NCBI RefSeq assembly: GCF_900111375.1
Contig: NZ_FOHB01000007.1
Coordinates: 62,001-126,000, forward strand
DNA: 64,000 nucleotides
DNA from: Pedococcus cremeus
GTDB taxonomy: Bacteria > Actinomycetota > Actinomycetes > Actinomycetales > Dermatophilaceae
Direction of reading: 5' to 3'
Shown here: piece by piece, positions 25,366-32,906 of the stretch
Numbering within the stretch: the stretch's first letter is position 1
Layout: every line of letters begins with the position of its first letter
Position numbers and translations under genes: made by a program
The notes under the pieces: model-generated
Told to the model about the DNA's origin: nothing
The model's input: only the letters and a program-made list of their open reading frames with translations
The model's database searches: none

Positions 25366-25818
25366 TCAGCCGAGGCGGTCGAGGTCCTCGCGGCAGCGGC
25401 GCTCGAACTCGCCGAGCTCGGAGAGCGCGTCCTCGATGTCGCGACGGCGCTGCTCGAGGTCCTCACGCCGCTCGTCGATCTGGCCGAGCACGTACTCGAG
25501 CTGGCTGGCCTTGCCGCGCGGCCGGTCGTAGAGGTCGATGATCGTGCGGATCTCCTCGAGGGGGAACCCGAGGCGCTTCCCGCGAAGGATGAGGTTCAGC
25601 CGGGTGCGGTCGCGGCGGTGGTAGACGCGGGTGGTGCCGCGGCGCTCCGGGGAGATGAGGCCGAGGTCCTCGTAGTGCCGCACGGTGCGGTGGGTGACCC
25701 CGAACTCGTCGGCGATCTCGCGGATCGTCCAGGTCCGGTCGGACGAGGTGCGCTCGCGCTGCTCGGCGCCGTCGCGGGCACTGGATGCGCGCTCCTGCTC
25801 CCGGGTCGGGGTTGTCAT
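25366..25818 (-). CDS. MerR family transcriptional regulator (LiuR-like context)
   Basis: This 150-aa regulator has an N-terminal MerR winged helix-turn-helix (WTIREIADEFGVTHRTVRHYEDLGLISPERRGTTRVY, about residues 30-65). A long coiled-coil dimerisation helix follows (QLEYVLGQIDERREDLEQRR). There is no cysteine-rich metal site. It is divergent from an acyl-CoA dehydrogenase and a carboxyltransferase, the arrangement known for LiuR in leucine/isovalerate degradation. A 30-bp palindrome lies just upstream and probably is its operator. The start is taken at 25818; ATGs at 25827 and 25830 would run into the palindrome. Confidence 0.87.
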   Translation of the reverse strand: MTTPTREQERASSARDGAEQRERTSSDRTWTIREIADEFGVTHRTVRHYEDLGLISPERRGTTRVYHRRDRTRLNLILRGKRLGFPLEEIRTIIDLYDRPRGKASQLEYVLGQIDERREDLEQRRRDIEDALSELGEFERRCREDLDRLG

Positions 25819-25829
25819 GGCGCCCATCA

Positions 25830-25859
25830 TTGCTTTACGTTTACGTCAACGTCAAGCAA
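25830..25859. promoter_or_regulatory. 30-bp imperfect palindrome, putative MerR operator
   Basis: TTGCTTTACGTTTAC (25830-25844) and GTCAACGTCAAGCAA (25845-25859) are inverted copies matching at 13 of 15 positions. The ACGT-rich core resembles the sites described for LiuR-type MerR proteins. It sits between the divergent regulator and acyl-CoA dehydrogenase genes. Confidence 0.75.
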
Positions 25860-25869
25860 CGCCGCGCGG

Positions 25870-25926
25870 CCACCACCTCCGGCCACGATCACCAACAGCC
25901 ACCACCCCGGCCCTGATCACCAACAG
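25870..25926 (+). repeat. Two-copy 28/29-bp tandem repeat in the leader of the acyl-CoA dehydrogenase gene
   Basis: Copies at 25870-25898 and 25899-25926 both begin CCACCACC and end GATCACCAACAG, with few differences between. The second copy stops about 11 bases before the ATG. It could alter the mRNA leader or simply reflect slippage. Confidence 0.7.
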
Positions 25927-25937
25927 AAGTGGGAACG

Positions 25938-27122
25938 ATGATGTTCGAGCTGAGCAAGGACCACGAGGACTTCCGCAAGGTCGTCCGGGAGTTCGCCGAG
26001 GCCGAGGTGGCCCCGCACATCGCCCAGTGGGACCGCGAGCACCACTTCCCGGTCGACCTCGTGCCCAAGATGGGCGAGCTCGGCCTGTTCGGCCTCGTCG
26101 TGCCCGAGGAGTTCGGCGGCATGGGCGACGACGGCGACTTCACCAGCCTCTGCGTGGCCATCGAGGAGCTCGGACGCGTCGACCAGTCGATCGGCATCAC
26201 CCTGTCGGCCGGCGTCGGCCTGGGCATCAACCCGATCCTCACCTACGGCAGCCAGGAGCAGAAGGAGCGCTTCCTGCCCGACCTGGTGGCCGGCCGTGCC
26301 CTCGCCGGCTTCGGCCTGACCGAGCCCGACGCCGGCTCGGACGCCGGGGCCACCCGCACCAAGGCCGTGCGCGACGGCGACGAGTGGGTCGTCAACGGCG
26401 CCAAGGCGTTCATCACCAACTCCGGCACCGACATCACCTCGGTCGTCACCGTCACCGCGCGCACCGGCACCAATGACGACGGGTCGGCGCAGATCAGCGC
26501 GATCATGGTCCCCAACGGCACCCCCGGCTTCACGGTCGAGCCGGCCTACGACAAGCTCGGCTGGCACGCCTCCGACACCCACGGCCTGACCTTCCAGGAC
26601 TGCCGTGTCCCGGTCGGCAACCTGCTCGGCACCGAGGGCAACGGCTTCAAGCAGTTCCTCAAGACCCTCGACGACGGCCGCATCGCCATCTCCGCCCTCG
26701 CGGTCGGCATGAGCCAGCGGATGCTCGAGGAGACCACCTCCTACGCCAAGACCCGCAAGGCGTTCGGCAATCCGATCGGCGTCAACCAGGGCGTCTCGTT
26801 CCAGATCGCCGACCTCGCCGTCATGGTCGAGGCCTCCCGCCAGCTCACCTACAAGGCGGCATGGCTCAAGGACGAGCTCGAGAAGGGCCGCCGCTCGGTC
26901 GCCGAGGTCAAGCAGGCCGCCGCGATCTGCAAGCTCTACTCCACCGAGGCGGCCGTGACGGCGACCCGCATCGCCACCCAGGTGTTCGGCGGCAACGGCT
27001 TCATGGAGGAGTACCCCGTGGCCCGCTTCTACCGCGACGCCAAGATCCTCGAGATCGGCGAGGGCACCTCCGAGGTGCAGCGCATGGTCATCGCCCGCAA
27101 CCTCGGCCTCCCGACGGCGTGA
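25938..27122 (+). CDS. Acyl-CoA dehydrogenase (isovaleryl/short-chain type)
   Basis: This 394-aa FAD enzyme introduces a 2,3 double bond into an acyl-CoA. It has the family signatures GFGLTEPDAGSDAG, VNGAKAFITNSG, RKAFGNPIGVNQGVSFQIAD and the C-terminal GNGFMEEYPVARFYRDAK and IGEGTSEVQRMVIARNL. Divergent from a MerR regulator and followed 26 bases later by a carboxyltransferase, it fits a leucine/isovalerate (liu) or branched-acyl-CoA operon. The exact chain preference is inferred. Start ATG at 25938 or the next codon at 25941; a weak GAAGTGGGA precedes. Confidence 0.9.
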   Translation: MMFELSKDHEDFRKVVREFAEAEVAPHIAQWDREHHFPVDLVPKMGELGLFGLVVPEEFGGMGDDGDFTSLCVAIEELGRVDQSIGITLSAGVGLGINPILTYGSQEQKERFLPDLVAGRALAGFGLTEPDAGSDAGATRTKAVRDGDEWVVNGAKAFITNSGTDITSVVTVTARTGTNDDGSAQISAIMVPNGTPGFTVEPAYDKLGWHASDTHGLTFQDCRVPVGNLLGTEGNGFKQFLKTLDDGRIAISALAVGMSQRMLEETTSYAKTRKAFGNPIGVNQGVSFQIADLAVMVEASRQLTYKAAWLKDELEKGRRSVAEVKQAAAICKLYSTEAAVTATRIATQVFGGNGFMEEYPVARFYRDAKILEIGEGTSEVQRMVIARNLGLPTA

Positions 27123-27148
27123 GCGCCGAGACGAAGGTAGGACGACAG

Positions 27149-28771
27149 ATGACCGTGCGAGAGGGTATGCCGGTGACCTCCTCGAGCTCGAAGGCCCCGT
27201 TCGCGACCGGTTCCGACTCCGGCGTCGACCCGAAGGTGACGGACGTCCGCGAGCGGCTCGCCGCGGCATACCTCGCCTCCGACGTCCCGCCGGAGAAGGC
27301 GAAGGCGAAGCTGGACTCGCAGAACAAGCTCTTCGTGCGTGAGCGCATCGCGCTGCTCTTCGACGAGGGGTCGTTCGTCGAGGACGGCCGCTACGCCAAC
27401 GCGATGGCGAGCGGACTGCCCGCCGACGGCGTGGTCACCGGCCGCGGCACGGTCGACGGCCGCCCGGCGGTCGTCGTGGCCAACGACCCCACCGTGAAAG
27501 CGGGGTCGTGGGGCGCACGCACCGTCGAGAAGATCGTCCGCGCGACCGAGACGGCGCTGCGCGAGGAGCTGCCGCTCTTCTGGTTCGTCGACTCCGCCGG
27601 CGCCCGCATCACCGACCAGGTCGACCTCTTCCCCGGCCGCCGCGGCGCCGGGCGGATCTTCCACAACCAGGTCGCGCTGTCGGGCAAGGTGCCGCAGATC
27701 TGCTGCCTGTTCGGGCCGAGTGCCGCCGGTGGTGCCTACATCCCGTCGTTCACCGACATCGTGATCATGGTCGAGGGCAACGCCTCGATGTACCTCGGCA
27801 GCCCGCGCATGGCGGAGATGGTTGTGGGAGAGAAGGTCTCGCTCGAGGAGATGGGCGGCGCCCGCATGCACTGCACCGTCTCCGGCGTCGGCGACCTGCT
27901 CGCCTCCGACGACACCGAGGCGATCGAGCTGGCCAAGCTCTACTTCTCCTACATGCCGCAGAACTGGCACTCGGACCTGCCGTCGTATGCCGCGGAGGAG
28001 CCGGCGGAGCCGCTCACCCGGCACACCGTGCCCGAGCGGGAGAGCCAACCCTTCGACATCCACGAGGTCATCGACGGCCTGCTCGACGACGACTCGTTCT
28101 TCGAGATCAAGCCGCTATTCGCGGCCGAGCTCGTCATAGGGCTCGGGCGCATGGCCGGGGAGACCGTCGGCGTCATCGCCAACAACTCGGCCGTCAAGGG
28201 TGGCGTGCTCTTCACCGACAGCGCCGACAAGGCGGCCCGGTTCATCTGGCTGTGCGACGCCTTCTCGATCCCGATCATCTACCTCGCCGACGTGCCGGGC
28301 TTCATGATCGGCTCGGAGGTCGAGCGCGGCGGCATCATCCGCCATGGCGCCAAGATGGTCTCGGCGGTGTCGTCGGCGACCGTGCCGCAGTTCTGCGTCA
28401 TCGTCCGCAAGGCCTACGGCGCCGGGCTCTACGCCATGGGCGGGCCGGGGTTCGCGCCCGACGCGACCATCGCGCTGCCCACCGCTCGCATCGCCGTGAT
28501 GGGCCCGGAGGCGGCCGTGAACGCCGTCTACGCCAACAAGATCGCGGCGGTCGAGGCCGAGCAGGGCGCCGAGGCGAGGGATGCCTTCGTGCAGGAGAAG
28601 CGCGCCGAGTACGAGGAGGACGTCGACCTCGAGCGGCTCGCCTCGGACCTCGTGCTCGACCAGGTCATCGAGGCCGACGCGCTGCGGGCCGAGCTGCTGC
28701 TGCGGCTGCGCTACGCCAGCGCGCGCGACCGCCACTTCGCCACCAAGCGCCGCGACATCCCGCCCGTCTGA
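27149..28771 (+). CDS. Acyl-CoA carboxylase beta subunit (carboxyltransferase), MCC/AccD2-like
   Basis: This 540-aa carboxyltransferase transfers CO2 from carboxybiotin to an acyl-CoA. Both crotonase-like halves are present: FVDSAGARITDQVDLFPGRR, CLFGPSAAGGAYIPSF (oxyanion loop) and VGEKVSLEEMGGARMH, then IIYLADVPGFMIGSE and KAYGAGLYAMGGPGFAPDA. The sequence type and its pairing with an acyl-CoA dehydrogenase suggest methylcrotonyl-CoA or similar. No biotin carboxylase subunit is linked, so it probably borrows one, possibly AccA3 at 19.4-21.2 kb. AGGTAGGA lies 7 bases upstream of the ATG at 27149. Confidence 0.9.
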   Translation: MTVREGMPVTSSSSKAPFATGSDSGVDPKVTDVRERLAAAYLASDVPPEKAKAKLDSQNKLFVRERIALLFDEGSFVEDGRYANAMASGLPADGVVTGRGTVDGRPAVVVANDPTVKAGSWGARTVEKIVRATETALREELPLFWFVDSAGARITDQVDLFPGRRGAGRIFHNQVALSGKVPQICCLFGPSAAGGAYIPSFTDIVIMVEGNASMYLGSPRMAEMVVGEKVSLEEMGGARMHCTVSGVGDLLASDDTEAIELAKLYFSYMPQNWHSDLPSYAAEEPAEPLTRHTVPERESQPFDIHEVIDGLLDDDSFFEIKPLFAAELVIGLGRMAGETVGVIANNSAVKGGVLFTDSADKAARFIWLCDAFSIPIIYLADVPGFMIGSEVERGGIIRHGAKMVSAVSSATVPQFCVIVRKAYGAGLYAMGGPGFAPDATIALPTARIAVMGPEAAVNAVYANKIAAVEAEQGAEARDAFVQEKRAEYEEDVDLERLASDLVLDQVIEADALRAELLLRLRYASARDRHFATKRRDIPPV

Positions 28772-28783
28772 CGGAGAGGCGCG

Positions 28784-29008
28784 TCAGTGGCGGCGGGGGA
28801 GGACGCCCCGCCAGAACAGGACGTGGCCGCCCGCCAGGAACGGTGCGGCGACCAGTCCCGCGCGGCGCAGCCGCGCGACCGTGGTGGGCCGGGGCGAGCC
28901 CGGCTCGGGACGCGTCGCGGCGTCGACCGCGGCGAACCCCAGGCCCACGAGCGCGGTGAGGACGCCGGCGCGTCGCCCGTCGTCGAGGCGGGGACCGCCG
29001 TGGGTCAC
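28784..29008 (-). CDS. Small membrane protein overlapping maf, unknown function
   Basis: This 74-aa product has two hydrophobic stretches (RAGVLTALVGLGFAAVDA and AGLVAAPFLAGGHVLFW) separated by a Pro/Arg-rich loop. Its GTG overlaps the maf stop (GTGA), so it is probably translated after maf. I do not recognise a family. It converges on the carboxyltransferase gene with a 12-bp gap. Confidence 0.6.
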   Translation of the reverse strand: MTHGGPRLDDGRRAGVLTALVGLGFAAVDAATRPEPGSPRPTTVARLRRAGLVAAPFLAGGHVLFWRGVLPRRH

Positions 29009-29661
29009 GTCGGGATCCCGGGGGCGCGCAGGGTGTGCCAGGCGATGCCGACCTCGCCGAGGAGCTCGCGCAGCAGCGGCAGGCTGAGGCCGACGACGTT
29101 GCTCGGGTCGCCCTCGATGCCGGTGACGAAGGGCGCCCCGAGCCCGTCGAGGGTGAACGAGCCGGCGACGCGGAGCGGCTCGCCGGTCTCGACGTAGGCA
29201 CGGATCTCGTCGTCGTCGATCGCGGCGAAGTGCACGGTGGTCGACGCGGTCGCCCCGAACGTGGCGCCGGTGCCGTCGTCCTCGCGGGTGTCGATGAGCC
29301 AGTGGCCCGTGTGCAGGACCCCCGACCGGCCCCGCATGAGCTGCCACCGCTCGATGGCCTGCTCCGGGGTCTGCGGCTTGCCGTGGCCGTCGCCGTCGAG
29401 CTCGAGGATGGAGTCGCAGCCGATGACCAGCGCCTCGTCGCACTGGGGGGCGATGTCCTCGGCCTTGGCCCGGGCGAGCACGAGGGCGAGGTCCGCGGGC
29501 TCGAGCGGGCCGTAGGTCTCCTCGGCCTGGGCGGTGGCGGCGTCCTCGTCGACGCCGCTCACCATGATGCTGGGCTCGATCCCGGCGGCGTGGAGCAGCT
29601 TCTTGCGGGCCGGGGACGCCGAGGCCAGGACGACGTGGACGGGGGAGGGGCGCTCGCTCAT
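29005..29661 (-). CDS. maf: Maf family nucleotide pyrophosphatase
   Basis: This 218-aa protein has the Maf signature VLASASPARKKLL at the N terminus and the later motifs IGCDSILELDG and YVETGEPLRVAGSFTLDGLG. Maf proteins hydrolyse non-canonical or modified nucleoside triphosphates to monophosphates and are linked to septum control. As I recall, in mycobacteria maf lies between accA3 and accE/accD, and the same order holds here with extra genes inserted. The ATG at 29659-29661 is 6 bases from a TACGCT box. Confidence 0.93.
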   Translation of the reverse strand: MSERPSPVHVVLASASPARKKLLHAAGIEPSIMVSGVDEDAATAQAEETYGPLEPADLALVLARAKAEDIAPQCDEALVIGCDSILELDGDGHGKPQTPEQAIERWQLMRGRSGVLHTGHWLIDTREDDGTGATFGATASTTVHFAAIDDDEIRAYVETGEPLRVAGSFTLDGLGAPFVTGIEGDPSNVVGLSLPLLRELLGEVGIAWHTLRAPGIPT

Positions 29662-29667
29662 GGGGCG

Positions 29668-29673
29668 AGCGTA
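29668..29673 (-). promoter_or_regulatory. Leaderless -10 box for maf
   Basis: TACGCT on the minus strand, 6 bases before the maf ATG, with no Shine-Dalgarno. Confidence 0.58.
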
Positions 29674-29688
29674 GCGACGACGGTCCGG

Positions 29689-29904
29689 TCAGCCCTCGGG
29701 GCCGGCCTCCTCCTCGGGCTCGGCGGCGGGCTTGGCCGCCTTGCCCTCCGCCTTCTTCTCCGGGCGGTGCAGCTCGTCGAAGATCTCGGCGCCGAGGTAG
29801 CGCCGCATCGCCGCCTCGGTCCGGCTCTCGCCCTCGCGCGGTGGCCGGTTGCCGACCGACTCACGTGCCTCGTGGCGGATGCGCTCACTGTTGACGTCAC
29901 TCAT
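29689..29904 (-). CDS. Small charged hypothetical protein
   Basis: This 71-aa hydrophilic product is rich in Arg, Glu, Lys and Ala (SERIRHEARESVGNRPPREG, then AMRRYLGAEIFDELHR and a Glu/Ala/Lys-rich tail). No membrane segment, cysteine or known motif is seen. The ATG at 29902-29904 is chosen because AGGTG precedes it by a few bases. It lies between maf and the divergent MBL hydrolase. Function unknown. Confidence 0.55.
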   Translation of the reverse strand: MSDVNSERIRHEARESVGNRPPREGESRTEAAMRRYLGAEIFDELHRPEKKAEGKAAKPAAEPEEEAGPEG

Positions 29905-30016
29905 GGCTGACACCTCCCGGGTGCGCCCTCCCCACCACAGGAGGACTTTCACTCAGGCTGTCACCCCGGCGGGGAGGGCACCCGGGTCTTCGGTCCCGCT
30001 CTGGCTGCCGTTGTCC

Positions 30017-30022
30017 TACGGT
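30017..30022 (+). promoter_or_regulatory. Leaderless -10 box for the MBL-fold hydrolase
   Basis: TACGGT, 6 bases before the ATG at 30029. Confidence 0.55.
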
Positions 30023-30028
30023 GGCTCC

Positions 30029-30877
30029 ATGAGCGGCTGGGCGGAGGTTGCCGACGGGGTGTTCCAGCGGCGCTACGACCCCCTCGACATCAGCGTCTGC
30101 GTGGTCAGGGGCAGCGACGGGCTGCTCGTGGTTGACACCCGTTCGTCGCCGCGCCAGGCCGACGAGATCCGGACCGACCTGCGCGCCCTCGGGCCCCTCC
30201 CCGTGACGGCCGTGGTCAACACGCACGCGCACTTCGACCACTCCTTCGGCAACCAGAGCTTCGTGGGCGTGCCGATCTACGGCCACGAGCGGGTGCCCGC
30301 CCACCTCGACGCCTACGAGCGGCCCATGCTGGCCGCCTGGGTGGCCCGCGGCGAGGAACCGGCGGAGGAGTGGGCCGAGGTCGTCATCACGCCGCCCACG
30401 GTGCTCGTCGGCGACCACCACCGGCTCCTCGTCGGTGGCCGGGTCGTCGAGCTGCTGCACCTCGGGCGCGGCCACACCGACAACGACATCGTGCTCCACG
30501 TGCCCGACGCATCGGCCTGGCTCGTGGGCGACCTCGTCGAGGAGTCGGGGCCACCCATGTACGGCTCCGGCTGCTTCCCGTTGGAGTGGCCCGGCACCTG
30601 CGCCGAGCTCGCGGGGCGGCTCACCGCCTCGGACGTCGTCGTGCCCGGGCACGGCCGACCCGTGGACCGGTCGTTCGTCGTGGGGCAGCAGGCGGAGCTC
30701 GCGCAGGTGGCGTCGAGGATCGCCGACCTGTATGCCGCCGGCGTGCCGGTCGAGGAGGCCCGCCGGGCGGGCGGAGCGTGGCCCCTGGAGCAGGACGGCC
30801 TCGACCTGGCGGTCGCAGCCGGGTATGCCGCGCTCGACGCGGGCGGCGAGCCTCAGCCGAGCACCTCGTCGACGTAG
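30029..30877 (+). CDS. MBL-fold metallo-hydrolase
   Basis: This 282-aa protein has the binuclear metal motif VVNTHAHFDHSFGN (HxHxDH), then LLHLGRGHTDNDIVL, the aspartate in WLVGDLVEESGPP and the histidine in VVVPGHGRPVD. The fold covers beta-lactamases, glyoxalases, lactonases and others. The layout (GRGHTDND, VPGHG) resembles generic quinoprotein-relay or lactonase-like members. The substrate is unknown. Its last 25 bases overlap, convergently, the end of the antiporter gene. Confidence 0.88.
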   Translation: MSGWAEVADGVFQRRYDPLDISVCVVRGSDGLLVVDTRSSPRQADEIRTDLRALGPLPVTAVVNTHAHFDHSFGNQSFVGVPIYGHERVPAHLDAYERPMLAAWVARGEEPAEEWAEVVITPPTVLVGDHHRLLVGGRVVELLHLGRGHTDNDIVLHVPDASAWLVGDLVEESGPPMYGSGCFPLEWPGTCAELAGRLTASDVVVPGHGRPVDRSFVVGQQAELAQVASRIADLYAAGVPVEEARRAGGAWPLEQDGLDLAVAAGYAALDAGGEPQPSTSST

Positions 30878-32733
30878 CACCAGCGCCACGCCTCGCCGGG
30901 CTCGAAGCTGCGGATCACCGGGTGGCCCGTCTCCTTGAAGTGGCGCTCCGCGTGCCGGCCGACCGAGGAGTCGCAGCAGCCGACGTTGCCGCACACCAGG
31001 CACAGCCGCAGGTGCACCGGCACCAGGCCCTCCCGCTCACAGTCGGGACAGCCCCGCGGCGTCAACGGCTGCACCGGGCGCCGGTACTTCTCGAGGTGCT
31101 TGCACGCGGCGGCCAGTGACTCCGGGGCGTGCAGGGGGGTGTCGCGGACGGCCTCGGAGCGGTCCTCGAGCCGCTCGAGCAGCGACTCCTCGATGTCGAG
31201 CTGCACCATGACCGTGCTGAGCACGTGGTGGTCGGCGGCCCCGGAGTCGCGCAGGCGCAGCAGCTCGGCCCGCTCGGCGGCCAGGGTGAGCAGGCGGGCC
31301 CGGCGGTAGGCCTCGCTCGGCGTCTCGTTCTCGTCCTCACGGCCACGGCCGAGCCGTTCCCAGGCCGCGGTGGTGCGGTCCTCGGCCCGCTGCCGCAGGC
31401 GCTCGGCGGTGTGGTGGTCGATCTCGGGCACCGCGTCGAGCACCTTCAGCCCGGCGGCCACCGCCTGTTGGAGCACCGTGGCCTCGGCCAGGGCGTCCTC
31501 GCGGAGGTCGGGACCTCGCACGCCGAGGCGTCGGGCGACCCACGGCAGCGTGAGTCCCTGCACCAGCAGCGTGCCGACCGTCACCACCATGGCGATGAAG
31601 ACCAGCACGTCGCGGTGCGGCGTGCTGAGGGGCAGCACGAGGGCGGCGGCGAGGGTCACCACCCCACGCATGGCGGCCCACGACAGCACGGTCGTGTGCT
31701 GCCACGGCACCGGGCCCCCGGTGGTGCCACCGATCCGCGGCGCCAGCCACGAGAGGGGGAAGACCCACACCGGCCGCAGCAGCATCACCGTCAGCAGGAC
31801 CGCCACGCTGGCGCCGACGATGAGGCCGAGGCCCAGGTCGGAGGACGCCACCCCCGAGACGATCCGGCGCATCTGCAGGCCGATCATCAGGAAGACGGCG
31901 TTCTCGAGCAGGAACTGCAGCGTGGCCCAGTTGATGCGCTCGCTGGTGCGGGACGCCGCGCTCTGCAGCACGGGGGAGCGGTGGCTCAGCAGCAGCCCGG
32001 CGACCACGACGGCGAGCACGCCCGAGGAGTGCAGCTCCTCGGCCGGCAGGTAGGCCAGGAACGGCGTCATGAACGACAGCGAGGTGTCGATGACGGGGTC
32101 CTCGACGAAGCGCCGCACCGTGCCGACGACCACCGCGGCCGCCAGGCCGAACGCGACCCCGCCGAGCACCGCCCAGCCGAAGTCGAGGGCGACCGACCCG
32201 AAGCTGACCGCCGCGGTGGCCGAGACGGCGGCGATGGCCGTGCGCAGCGAGACCAGGGCGGTGGCGTCGTTGACGAGCGACTCGCCCTCGAGGATCGTCA
32301 CCAGCCGGCGGGGAAGGCCGATTCGGCGAGCGACCGCGGTCGCGGCCACGGCGTCAGGTGGCGCCACCACGGCCCCCAGCGCGAACGCCACGACGAAGGG
32401 GATGGGCAGCAGCCACCACGCGACCACCCCGACCCCGAGCGCGGTGAAGACCACCAGGCCCACGGAGAGCGAGCCGATCACCGCCTTGTTGGCGCGGAAG
32501 TCCACCAGCGACGTGCGGATCGCCGCGGCATACAGCAGGGGCGGCAGCAGGCCGACCAGCACGACCTCGGAGCTGAGCCGCGGCTCGGGGATGAAGGGCA
32601 GGTAGGAGCCGACGACCCCGGTGACGATGAGGGCGAGTGGCGCGGACAGGCCGAGCCGGCGGGAGAGGCCCGCCACTGCCGTCACGGTCGCCACCACCGC
32701 GAGGAGCGTCAGGGCGAGGTGCACGGCGGTCAT
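30853..32733 (-). CDS. CPA1-type Na+/H+ antiporter with C-terminal UBP zinc finger
   Basis: This 626-aa protein has an N-terminal cation/proton antiporter domain with about twelve membrane segments, including the transport motif LEGESLVNDATALV and WAAMRGVVTLAAALVLP. A cytoplasmic helical region follows (about residues 430-560). The end is a zinc-finger UBP module: CPDCEREG, LRLCLVCGNVGCCDS, GRHAERHFKETGHPV and WRWCYVDEVL. The transporter likely exchanges Na+ for H+ across the membrane. In eukaryotes the UBP finger binds a free ubiquitin C terminus; its bacterial partner is unknown. The start ATG (32731-32733) begins the first helix. Confidence 0.9.
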   Translation of the reverse strand: MTAVHLALTLLAVVATVTAVAGLSRRLGLSAPLALIVTGVVGSYLPFIPEPRLSSEVVLVGLLPPLLYAAAIRTSLVDFRANKAVIGSLSVGLVVFTALGVGVVAWWLLPIPFVVAFALGAVVAPPDAVAATAVARRIGLPRRLVTILEGESLVNDATALVSLRTAIAAVSATAAVSFGSVALDFGWAVLGGVAFGLAAAVVVGTVRRFVEDPVIDTSLSFMTPFLAYLPAEELHSSGVLAVVVAGLLLSHRSPVLQSAASRTSERINWATLQFLLENAVFLMIGLQMRRIVSGVASSDLGLGLIVGASVAVLLTVMLLRPVWVFPLSWLAPRIGGTTGGPVPWQHTTVLSWAAMRGVVTLAAALVLPLSTPHRDVLVFIAMVVTVGTLLVQGLTLPWVARRLGVRGPDLREDALAEATVLQQAVAAGLKVLDAVPEIDHHTAERLRQRAEDRTTAAWERLGRGREDENETPSEAYRRARLLTLAAERAELLRLRDSGAADHHVLSTVMVQLDIEESLLERLEDRSEAVRDTPLHAPESLAAACKHLEKYRRPVQPLTPRGCPDCEREGLVPVHLRLCLVCGNVGCCDSSVGRHAERHFKETGHPVIRSFEPGEAWRWCYVDEVLG

Positions 32734-32906
32734 TCTCGCAAACCCGCAGGGGACCGCCCGCCGAAGGTGGGCCGCCAGAAGGTGGAGCCGCCTGCCCCGG
32801 CTCGCCGTGACGAAGGACCCTAGAGGCGCACGCGCGGCGCGGGTGACGATCGGGGGGACGTCGACGAGGCGGCTGCGAGCAGCCCGCCTCACCAGGAGGG
32901 GATCGC

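Noticed and set aside
32734-32906. FNR-, Crp- or DosR-type site upstream of the PFOR operon
   Set aside because: I looked for an oxygen-responsive operator in this 173-base gap and found no convincing palindrome, only GGACCC half-site-like bases.
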